The notes beneath the pieces are model-generated. The model did not search any database and had not been told where the DNA came from. It was given only the letters and a program-made list of their open reading frames with translations. 64,000 bases of DNA from Astrothelium macrocarpum (lineage: Eukaryota; Ascomycota; Dothideomycetes; Trypetheliales; Trypetheliaceae), in NCBI GenBank assembly GCA_021030915.1, contig JAGEMR010000033.1:62001-126000 (forward strand). Direction: 5' to 3'. The position numbers and the translations under genes were made by a program. Shown in pieces: positions 55,251-64,000 of this stretch (positions are counted from its first letter, which is position 1; each line of letters begins with the position of its first letter).

Positions 55251-56633
55251 TCATTGGCTGTTTTCTTGATCAGTCACTAGAGCTCTAACATCTTGTTCCG
55301 TGAACCAGTTTCTAACACTTTCCATCACCTTCTCCAGAGTATCTCCCCCTTCTACAACATCATTCAGATCATGAACAGATAGTCCGCTCCGATGATCGGT
55401 CACTCGTTGTTGCCCGTAATTGTATGTTCGAACTTTATCGCCTCTTCCCGTCTTAGCAACGCCCACCACGCTTCTCCGCATTCGCACCATTTCTTCTTCC
55501 CGTGCTTCTCGCCTCGATTGTGCCAAACGTGATCGAAGTAATTTCCAAGCCTTTTCCCTATTTTTGGGTTGTGAACGCGAATCTTGGATCGCGACAACTG
55601 TATTTGTTGGTAGATGGGTGAGCCTGACGGCCGAGTCTGTCGTATTAACGTGCTGGCCGCCAGCCCCTTTGGCTCTCATGATATCCGTTCGAACTTCCTT
55701 GGGATCGATATAGTAATCGCTCGAAGGGTCATTGAAATCTACCTGATCCCCAGCACTTTCGTCATTGTTAGGGAAGGATGGCAGGACCAAGACGGATACA
55801 GCGCTAGTGTGCGTCCTTCCTTTGGTTTCTGTTGCTGGTACTCTTTGAACTCGGTGTACACCTGCTTCGGATCGAAGCATACCATAAGCGCCAGACGACT
55901 CCACTTCAAGGACAGCCTCAGTCAACGGTGAGTCTGAGCCGTTCGGATCGGCCGGTCCTTCAGCGTCTTCATATTTGATCAGCGAACATTGCAGACGGTT
56001 GCGCATGCAATATGATCGATACATGCGCAGGAGATCTGCGGCGAAGAGAGCAGCCTCTGATCCGCCGACTCCTGGACGTAACTCGATCAAGCATGGCAGA
56101 TGTGCAAAAGGGTGCTGGGTAACAAGACTTGAAGTCAGAGCGTGTGAAGCTTTTGCCAGTTCCTCATCAGAGCTTTGTAGATCTTCGGAAGCCAGCGAAC
56201 GAAGCTCTCTATCCGTTGAAGGGTCGCAAAGGAGATCGTGCAGTTCTTGGCGAGACTGTGGTAATCAGTGACATCTACATCCATAGCGAGACAAATTGTA
56301 ATGTTACCTCCTGAATGCTTTGCCATTCCTTGAGCGCGTTCGTTGTTGCACTTAGCTGGCCTAGCTTCTTTGCCAGATCAGTGTTAAAGTTCTCAGCGAG
56401 CTGCTTTGACACTTGCTTATGCTGAGTTGCGATTGAGCGCGCCTTTGAAAGCAGTGCAGGCGATAACTCTTCGCTGTGAGCAGACGCTTCCCATCGTTAG
56501 CGCACGAGTTCGAGGCTTCTGCGGATAATCCAAAGAACGAACCAGTGCTTTGCCGTCGTCCAGCTTGAATCACTCTGGATCGCCTTGACAACTTGTAAAG
56601 GCATTGCCGACAGACCCAAGGTCTGATGATCAT
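55251..56633 (-). CDS. mrf1: Mitochondrial peptide chain release factor 1
   Basis: It recognises UAA/UAG in the mitochondrial ribosome and triggers peptide release. The GGQ motif is in MRAKGAGGQHVNTTDSA. The C-terminal helix segment (RTYNYGQQRVTDHR) and the central ELRPGVGGSEAALFA are class-I RF signatures. Anticodon-loop region: VLEVESSGAYGMLRSEAGVH with codon-recognition residues nearby. The N-terminus MIIRPWVCRQCLYKLSRR is a mitochondrial presequence, rich in Arg and lacking acids. The first intron boundary is uncertain: one reading gives a 32-nt intron (gtgcgctaac...cacag) and perfect continuity into EELSPALLSKARSIATQHKQ. A further intron lies after KEWQSIQ (~56300). Two to three exons. 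Confidence 0.92.
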
Positions 56634-57078
56634 GTCTTTGTGGAAGACATTCGATTTGGAGATAATCTAAATTGTTTTTCTTTCGCCAAACCTTCCTTCC
56701 CTGTCCGTCCAGTCCCATTGCGCAGGTACATCCGAGGCAATCTCATCGAGTTGGCCCACCATAGTACTTCATTTCCTCCTAGACACGGCAACTTTAGCAG
56801 GCAGGCATTTGGATAAGAATGCAGCCCCACCTAGCCGATAGCGGGGTGATGTCAAAATAGCATGTAGTGTCAAGTAGTCATAGCCAAAGTGCGGGTGTAA
56901 TGTAAGTCACTGACACCAGACCTTTTTCTTTGGCTCCAAGGTGTCTTTTACTCTGGGAAACTTGATTACGAGTCGAATACCTTGCCGTCCTTTGGGAATC
57001 TCTTACACGTGCTGTTGGCTGTTTCTCTTGAACCAACAAGTAATTCAATTCCTAGCATCGATCAAGAATCGTTCGCTC
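56634..57078. other. Divergent promoter, mrf1 / gamma-glutamyltransferase-like gene
   Basis: 445 bp between divergent start codons; part may be leader of the GGT-like gene. Nothing else seen. Confidence 0.45.
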
Positions 57079-59072
57079 ATGCCTCTCGGAGCGGCGGCAC
57101 TGGTCCCGTCATCGGACCCAAATTTCCTCTCAATTCCAAGCCGTCGGAGTATGGTACACAGTACAAATGGCATTGTGTCTAGCACTCAGCCACTCGCTAC
57201 AGCATGTGGACTGAGAATATTGAGAGAAGGCGGCAACTGTGCTGTAAGTCCAGTTGCTGCATTTTCGAATTTAACTTATGGATATTGGATGTACTAGGAT
57301 GCTGCAGTTGCAACTGCTGCAGGCCTTAACATGGCCGAACCGAGTTCCACAGGCATTGGGGGTGACATGTTCTGCCTCTTCTACAATGCAAAAACGAAGA
57401 GGATTCACGCGCTCAATGGCTCTGGTCGTTCCGGGGGAATGATTACACTGAATAGCATAAGGAAAGATCTGGGCATCAAAGATGATCAGATAGGTGCTAT
57501 TCCAGTGACTAGCGTCCATGCGGCTACCATCCCGGGCGCGCCTGCTGGATGGGTCGATACTGTAGAGAAGTTTGGCAGCGGAAAACTGTCCATGGAGCAA
57601 ATACTAACACCAGCAATTGAGATGGGTGAAAAGGGCTTTCCTGTGTCAGAACTGTCTTCGTATGCTGTGAGCAATCATAGACAACAATGCTGAGTTCGAC
57701 AGGAGGCTAACGATGTGGACAGTGGGAAAAGAGCGAAGGATTGTTGCGAAGCGCTTCGCCTAATTTTGCAGAAATGTTGAAGAAAGACTCCAAGGCGAGA
57801 GACGGCTGTCGAGCTCCAAAACCTGGAGAGATCATGCAGAACCCCACGTTAGCTAACACTTTTCGACTGCTTGCAAAGAACGGGAAAAAAGGATTCTACG
57901 AGGGTGCAGTAGCAGACGCATACGTCGAAATTGTCCATAGGCTTGGCGGCCATCTTACCCATGAGGACCTCCAAATTCACATGACAACCGGCAGTGAGGA
58001 GGTTGATCCAATTTCATTGAAATTTACCGGCCAAGGAGTTGGCGAGCTACTCTCCCAACACATGCACGATAACTCAAGCGAGGGTGTTGAAGTTTGGGAA
58101 CATCCTCCAAATGGCCAAGGTATTGTGGCATTGATGGCGCTCGGCATGTTGCAAGAGCTCGAAAAGACTGGCAAAATAAGGAGATTTGGTGAAAAGGATC
58201 ATAACTCAGCAGAGTATGCCGACTGAACTTATACGACTGTCAGTTTTAACATTACAGTACCTAGGTATCTCCACGCGGTTATCGAGACCCTTCGCATAGC
58301 ATTCGCTGATGCCAACTGGTGGGTTGCAGACCCTAACATCTCTAATGTTCCTACCAAGGAACTCATCTCCGAACGTTATCTCGCCGAGCGCGCCAAACTC
58401 TTTGATCCCTCCAAAGTTTCTCCCATCCAACATCACGGCTCGCCCGCCCACAATCACTCTGACACCGTCTATTTCACTTGTAGCGACGTTCACGGAAACG
58501 CCATCTCCTTCATCAATTCCAACTACGCAGGATTCGGAACCGGCATTATTCCCCATGGCTGTGGCTTTACACTACAGAACCGTGGTGCTAATTTTGCACT
58601 CCAGCCGCCGGACCACCCAAATATCTTTGCTCCCAGCAAACGACCTTACCACACTATCATTCCTGCCATGGTCACGAATCCAAGTGATGATAGCCTGCAT
58701 TCGAGTTATGGTGTCATGGGCGGATTTATGCAACCACAGGGTCATGTACAAGTGTTGTTAAATCAACTAGTATTTAAATTGACACCACAGAGTGCGTTGG
58801 ATGCGCCAAGGATCTGCATCGGAGCAGGTATGCCTGACAACTCTGCAGGCGGAGGAAAAGTGCTTAGCTCGACGGTATATCTGGAAGACGGAATTAGGGA
58901 TGATGTAGCTCAGGAGCTAAAGAGGCTAGGACATGATGTTGAGGTTGTGAAAGGGTATGGAAGGGCTCTTTTCGGGAGAGGACAGATCATCAGGTGTCAT
59001 GTTGATGACGGCCAGCTGATCTGGAGCGCGGGTAGTGATCCAAGAGGAGACGGAGCTGCTGTGCCAGTATAG
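57079..59072 (+). CDS. Gamma-glutamyltransferase-like N-terminal nucleophile hydrolase
   Basis: This is an Ntn-hydrolase of the GGT superfamily, 610 residues. Exons: 57079-57243, 57298-57666, 57723-58213, 58265-59072, all phases consistent. RSMVHSTNGIVSSTQPLATA, the glycine-rich MAEPSSTGIGGDMFCLF and SVHAATIPGAPAGWVD are family segments. The autoprocessing and catalytic Thr is in HNHSDTVYFTCSDVHGNAIS; the Ser/Asn-rich FINSNYAGFGTG follows. There is no signal peptide or membrane anchor at MPLGAAALVP, unlike classical extracellular GGT. Together with the RSM/TKGIV-type N-terminus this suggests the intracellular, bacterial YwrD-like branch. It may act on gamma-glutamyl compounds or related amides; substrate unknown. 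Confidence 0.88.
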
Positions 59073-60028
59073 ACAGGTAAATTATCATTGGGTGATATCC
59101 GATTGAAACATGACTTATGCCGAAGGATCGTATGCGATCGAAGAGGATGGTAATTTAGATTTGAGATATCGAGCCAAGGGACTAGGAGGTAGTAAATGAA
59201 GTGGTGAAATAAAGAAGAGAGGAACTACTTGTAGCCTCATGCTAGAGCCAATCTTTAAGCTTCCTTTAAGCTGCATAGATAAATATGAAATGACCCCGAC
59301 AACGAAAATTCGGAGGCAAGAGCCACTTAGGTACGTATGCTATTAGAAGTACCACTTTTAAACCAATTTCGCTCCCGACGCTTCTAATCTTCTTCTATAT
59401 CGCAGAAAATCTTTTCTTGCAAATTAAGGGTTTTTTTTGGGGGTGACAGGAGAGAGTATTCTGAAGCAGGCTAAAGGTACCGTAAAAGTGACATTTCCAA
59501 TTGCACCCGCCACCACCGCTGGCGAAATCAGACCTCCTCAAGAAGTCTCAAGCCTCTACACCAATTGAGTCATTCATTTCATCTCATCTACGACTGAAGA
59601 TCTGACAAATTGCTCGCGGTCCAGATTCGCACGATAGTTGAAAAGCCAACCCAAGATAAACATGTCTTGGCCATCACCTTTCCCCACTTCACTGACCGGC
59701 CCAACGATGCAAAGTGACTCACAACTGACAAATCAAATCTTAATCATCAGGGCGAATTGCTCTCCTTACTTGGATCTGTGATTGGTATAAAGCTCTTCGT
59801 CAATCATCGTATTGATCCTCCTTAATTCCTGGAGGCTCTAGAAACTGTGGCAGGCACTGTTGTCAGCTTCAATTTGAACCAGATTGAGAGACAACTCGTC
59901 GTGGATACATCTTCATTAGATAAACAACACGTTGAAAACATACCGAGGACTTCGAATTTGCCTGGGGATTCATCTGTCCATCTCACCAAGTTCCTCATCT
60001 CTAAACTCTCAGCATCCGCCAATACATC
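59073..60028. other. 0.96 kb without a recognised gene
   Basis: Holds the GGT-like 3' end and the promoter of the epoxide hydrolase. There are homopolymer runs (T8 followed by G5 around 59433-59445). No coding evidence. Confidence 0.5.
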
Positions 60029-61361
60029 ATGGCAGAAGATCCGAACCCCTTTAGAATATCTGTGCCAGAGGAAGAGATTGAGCAGTTGAAGCAACGGCTA
60101 TCCTTTTCCAAATTCCCGTCGCAGCTCGAATCAGACCGGCCGTGGGACTTTGGACCTCCTGTGTCAGAGCTCAAGAGGCTGGTAGCATACTGGAAGGACA
60201 AATTCGACTGGAGAAAAGCAGAGGAGACGTTGAACCGGCTTCCACAATTCAAGACTTCGATAGATGTCGAGGATTTTGGTAATCTAGATATTCATTGTCA
60301 GTAACGGACTACGGCTACACTTGTTCAAGCCCTAACGAATTTCAGTCGTACACCAGCCAAGCTCTGTCAAAGGGGCTATCCCATTACTTTTTTCTCATGG
60401 CTGTAAGTGCCACTGCAACAATACTGGTATTCAGGTCATTCAAATGCTGAAATACGTAGGGCCCGGTTCTTTTGTTGAGGTATCAAAATTACTGCCTCTC
60501 CTTGCTGGTGGTGATGGCGGACCTGCATTCCACGTTGTTGCTCCGTCATTGCCCAACTTTGGTTTCTCAAGCGGTGTAAATCGAAGGGGTTTCTCGATAG
60601 ACAAATACGCTGAAACCTTGAACAAATTAATGATCAAGCTCGGATACAATAAATACATTACGCAAGGCGGAGATTGGGGTTTTATGGTCACACGAGCAAT
60701 CGGTCGGCTATATCCTCAACATTGTCTGGCATCACACATCAATCTAATTCTTGCACACCCTCCTGAATTTTCCAAGAGTCCCTTGCTCGCCCTACAGCAT
60801 GCAATATCTCCATATAGCCAATGGGAAAAGAATGGTCTCAAGCGGTCAGATTGGTTTGCGAAAGAAGGATTCGGATATAATCTTCTGCACAGCACAAAAC
60901 CACAGACTATAGGTTATGCGCTTGCTGACAGTCCAGTAGCACTGCTCGCCTGGATTTACGAGAAGCTACACGATTGGACTGATTCGTATCCATGGACAGA
61001 CGACGAAATTTTGACATGGATCTCTATCTATTGGTTCTCGACTGCAGGACCAGAAGCAAGTGTTCGAATATATTACGAAGCCACGCACCCTGAATCACCA
61101 TCAACACAAACCACTCAAGCCAAGTCTCGAAGTTGGATTCCGAACGTGAAGCTCGGCATGGCACATTTCCCTCGAGAAATAAATGTCGTTCCGAAAAAAT
61201 GGGCTGCGACATTGGGTCCAGTAGTCTATGAGAGTGAACATGAGCGAGGAGGACATTTCGCAGCTTGGGAGAGGCCAGATGCGATTGCAGCAGACTTGCA
61301 CAAAATGTTTGGTAAGAACGGACCGTGCTACGAAATAATAAAGGGCAACTCAGGTTATTGA
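60029..61361 (+). CDS. Epoxide hydrolase (EHN/alpha-beta hydrolase)
   Basis: This is an alpha/beta-hydrolase opening epoxides via an Asp nucleophile. There are three exons: 60029-60296, 60346-60402 (57 nt) and 60460-61361, 408 residues. The N-terminal EHN domain has FRISVPEEEIEQLKQRL. The oxyanion motif is restored across intron 2 as PLLFSHGWPGSF. The nucleophile is the Asp in TQGGDWGFMVTR. One ring Tyr is in ISIYWFSTAGP and another is likely in RIYYEATHP. The catalytic His is in HERGGHFAAWERPD. All three catalytic elements are intact. There is no N-terminal anchor, so probably soluble. Confidence 0.93.
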
Positions 61362-62404
61362 GAACAGCAAGCAATAAATGCAAACCATATCTTAATCACC
61401 ACCATAGATAACCTTTTTCCCCCGCCACTGTGTTTGTGAGCATGGTTTTACTCGCCATGTGGGACCACCATGTCCGTATAGCTATCTGAGCATTCAAAAA
61501 GCGATTTGAGATCAAGCCATCAATGGGTAGCAAATTGTAGTGTGTTCCATAGACGTCAAAATATCTTTCACAGTTTTCTGGAATTTAAGCACGCGGTATT
61601 GACTGCACATTTGCAAAGCATCGTCTATATGTATTAGTATAGCAACAAGGCTCGAACCAGAACACTTGGACTGATTTGGATTATACAAGGCATTGCATTT
61701 GAGGCGAGTAGTACCTCGTCATAATCGTACGTTCAAGGCACCTTTCCATGTGATTGTTATTATGCTTTTAGATTATTTTTGATGGCACGCCTGGATCGGA
61801 GAACACCTAAATCTCGTCAACTAGCATAGTCACGGTAAATACTAGAATTTATAACAAGAAATGCTGTGTGTTACTAGTAAGATAAGTAGCAATGCACGTT
61901 TTTAAACAAATTAATCATTCCTGCTGGGCACTTTCGTGATCCTTGTATGGCAGAATTTATCGCTCGCTGTTTACGACATTGCCTTCCGCAGAGACTGGTG
62001 TGAGGGTCTCTCCTATACCGTGCTTTGGCTCTTCACTTGGTACTGAGATGTTGAAGCTTCCGGCGTGCAACTCGGTGGGCGCGGTTGAGTTTGGCAAGAT
62101 TAGACTGCAATCGTTACACACAGTGAACCTGACCCGACTTTGGTTCTTATTAGCTTTCAAAGGTTCGAGGATGTCCATCGGGGATATGTGTGATGTTGCA
62201 AGTGGACTTTGGATCGCGATCGCTTGATGGTCCGTTCAGATGCTGGGGCTAATGACGCCATGGCGTCTTTGATTTCTCAGGTACCTTAGGTTTCTTCGTA
62301 CTGCCACCATGTCCATTCACTTAGCCCATTCTATTCTTTCAATTTCAAAAGGCTTCTGCTTCTCTCGCTATACAACCTAAATCTAATCGTTTCATCATTA
62401 TGCA
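61362..62404. other. 1.04 kb without a recognised gene
   Basis: AT-rich, with only short frames. It contains the promoter of the amino-acid transporter at its right edge. No tRNA seen. Confidence 0.5.
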
Positions 62405-64000
62405 ATGGCCTCGTTTCCAGATGCGCCGGTGACTGCACAAGACCAACGTGAAGCTGAAGTGGTTACAAAGCATCTCCCAGATGGCTATTCTGCTGGCGTC
62501 GATGCCTTCTCTGAAGGTTCTACTAATATAAGTCGGCAAGCCCAGAACCCAGATTTACCTACCTCACCAAATGAGCCAGAGTCATCCTTGACGCTGCAAG
62601 GGGGCGACATTCATCGAGACCTCTATAAAATTGACGCAAAGGCAAGAGCCCACAGAAGAGCGGCTACGTTCCATGCCTCGATCCCAAAAATTATATCAAG
62701 ACCTACAAACGACCTATCGGCTGCGGAACAACAGGCGCCTGGAGGGTTTCGTAGACAATTTGTACAAAGAAAACAAGGTAGACTATCTCGGTTCGATCCT
62801 GCCAATGTCCCGGTTGCAAGGAATTTCGTTGAATTCTTGGACCTTTACGGCAGTTTCGCTGGTGAAGAACTTGCTGATTCTGACGACGAGTCGGCTGTGA
62901 CCGATGACGAAGGGTCGGGCGAGAGAAGACCATTGCTGGGAAGGCGGAAAAGCTCGAAAGCAGTGAGGAGAGGAGATGCCGGCACAACTAAAACGTTCTT
63001 TACACTTGTAAAGGCTTTCGTGGGAACAGGAATAATGTTTTTGCCTAAAGCGTTTAAGAATGGTGGCATACTGTTCTCTTCAATTACCTTGTTGACGGTA
63101 TCTGTAGTTACTACCATAGCTTTCCACCTTCTGCTGCAGTGCAGAAAAAGGTATGGGGGTGGCTATGGAGAACTAGGGGCATCCATTGGAGGACCAAAAC
63201 TGCGAGGGCTTATCCTTGGTTCGATCACGCTGTCTCAACTGGGCTTTGTCTGCGCTGGAACCATTTTTGTTGCTGAAAATCTCTATGCCTTCCTGGAAGC
63301 CGTTGTTCTTGGGCCTACGCCATTATCAACAAATGCGCTCATTGCCATCCAACTAGTTGTTCTAGTCCCGTTGGCTTTGGTTCGCAACATCTCCAAGCTG
63401 GGTCCCGCCGCGCTGATCGCTGATATTTGCATCATGTTAGGCCTGGGGTATATCTATTATTACGACATTGCGACAATTGCAAAGTCGGGCATCAACCCGA
63501 CGGTGACATTGTTCAACTCCCGTGAATGGACGCTGACAGTGGGCGCTGCAATCTTTACCTTCGAAGGTATCGGGTTGATATTACCAATACAGTCTTCCAT
63601 GCAAAAACCGGAAAAGTTTGAGCTTCTGCTCTGCATTGTCATGGCCATCATAACAGTCATCTTCACCATGGTTGGCGTCTTATGCTACGCGACATTCGGT
63701 TCTGATACCATGATAGAAATTATCTCTAATTATCCGCAAGACAGCCACTTTGTCAATTCCGTCCAATTTCTTTATTCGCTTGCAGTATTAGTTGGTACTC
63801 CTGTCCAGCTCTTCCCTGCAGTCAGGATTATAGAAGAAAAGTTATTTCGAGGCTTGTCTGGCAAACGTGATAGCACAACGAAGTGGAAGAAGAATGGGTT
63901 TCGTACTGCGATTACAGTGGCTTGCGTCGTTGTCTCAATTGCAGGTGCAAAGAATCTTGACCGATTTGTGGCACTGATTGGATCATTTGCCTGTGTGCCT
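62405..64000 (+). CDS. Vacuolar amino-acid transporter (AAAP family, AVT3/AVT4-like), truncated by window end
   Basis: The reading frame is open from ATG 62405 to the last base without an intron, 532 residues so far, and continues beyond the window. The first ~194 residues are hydrophilic (FVEFLDLYGSFAGEEL, an acidic DSDDESAV stretch and RRPLLGRRKSS). Membrane helices begin at TKTFFTLVKAFVGTGIMFLP, the AAAP signature. Further helices include ILFSSITLLTVSVVTTIAFH, LALVRNISKLG, FTFEGIGLILPIQSSM and MVGVLCYATFG. The long hydrophilic N-terminus and KAFVGTGIMFLPKAFKNGG match AVT3/AVT4-type vacuolar exporters of neutral amino acids. Substrate not determinable here. Confidence 0.93.
   Translation, partial: MASFPDAPVTAQDQREAEVVTKHLPDGYSAGVDAFSEGSTNISRQAQNPDLPTSPNEPESSLTLQGGDIHRDLYKIDAKARAHRRAATFHASIPKIISRPTNDLSAAEQQAPGGFRRQFVQRKQGRLSRFDPANVPVARNFVEFLDLYGSFAGEELADSDDESAVTDDEGSGERRPLLGRRKSSKAVRRGDAGTTKTFFTLVKAFVGTGIMFLPKAFKNGGILFSSITLLTVSVVTTIAFHLLLQCRKRYGGGYGELGASIGGPKLRGLILGSITLSQLGFVCAGTIFVAENLYAFLEAVVLGPTPLSTNALIAIQLVVLVPLALVRNISKLGPAALIADICIMLGLGYIYYYDIATIAKSGINPTVTLFNSREWTLTVGAAIFTFEGIGLILPIQSSMQKPEKFELLLCIVMAIITVIFTMVGVLCYATFGSDTMIEIISNYPQDSHFVNSVQFLYSLAVLVGTPVQLFPAVRIIEEKLFRGLSGKRDSTTKWKKNGFRTAITVACVVVSIAGAKNLDRFVALIGSFACVP

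Noticed and set aside
798..59072. A functional glutathione gene cluster linking GCL and the GGT-like enzyme
   Set aside because: They are 54 kb apart with unrelated genes between, so there is no support for a cluster.

Overview
The window is nuclear DNA of a filamentous ascomycete (Pezizomycotina). Protein genes lie on both strands at roughly 2 kb spacing. Most carry one to nine short GT-AG introns, usually 45-130 nt. Several gene families fit this group: a NACHT protein with C2H2 fingers, the Sim4-type kinetochore subunit Fta4, SGF29, a RAD5/HLTF-like SNF2 protein and a dynactin p25. I cannot fix the class or genus from sequence alone. I see no rRNA, convincing tRNA, CRISPR array or intact transposon.

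Layout. 0.8-5.4 kb: glutamate-cysteine ligase (first step of glutathione synthesis), then a small membrane ORF whose stop overlaps the start of an AhpC/TSA-like thioredoxin-fold protein. 6.9-14.7 kb (minus strand): a secreted beta-propeller, an aldo-keto reductase and a large SNF2 ATPase. 15.9-22.1 kb (plus): the NACHT/C2H2 STAND protein and a drug/metabolite-type transporter. 22.4-29.0 kb: ARP2, an Old-Yellow-Enzyme-type flavin oxidoreductase, a small conserved-looking protein and a short MetE-like protein. 29.6-36.7 kb: Fta4, a dienelactone hydrolase, free methionine-(R)-sulfoxide reductase, dynactin p25 and the Mediator kinase SSN3/CDK8.

37.1-42.6 kb: a vacuolar-type sugar transporter, a large acidic disordered protein, and a SIKE/FGFR1OP2-like coiled-coil protein that appears to start inside the stop codon of the gene before it. 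43-48 kb: mannose-6-phosphate isomerase, SGF29 and an Arf6-type GTPase. 48-50.7 kb is gene-poor with one unknown Glu-Pro repeat ORF. 50.7-61.4 kb: a mitochondrial carrier, a GT8 glycosyltransferase, a serine racemase/threonine dehydratase, mitochondrial release factor 1, a gamma-glutamyltransferase-like enzyme and an epoxide hydrolase. The window ends inside a vacuolar amino-acid transporter.

Most of this is housekeeping and does not form a biosynthetic cluster. A loose thiol/methionine theme exists (GCL, thioredoxin-fold protein, MetE-like, fRMsr, GGT-like), but the genes are scattered over 58 kb and I do not claim coregulation. The observations most worth a second look are two ATGA stop-start overlaps between neighbouring ORFs, an inferred 5-nt microexon in the fRMsr gene, the NACHT/C2H2 protein, and the RING-less SNF2 protein. 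Exon coordinates below were read by hand from splice consensus, reading frame and family conservation; frame sums were checked where exact numbers are given.
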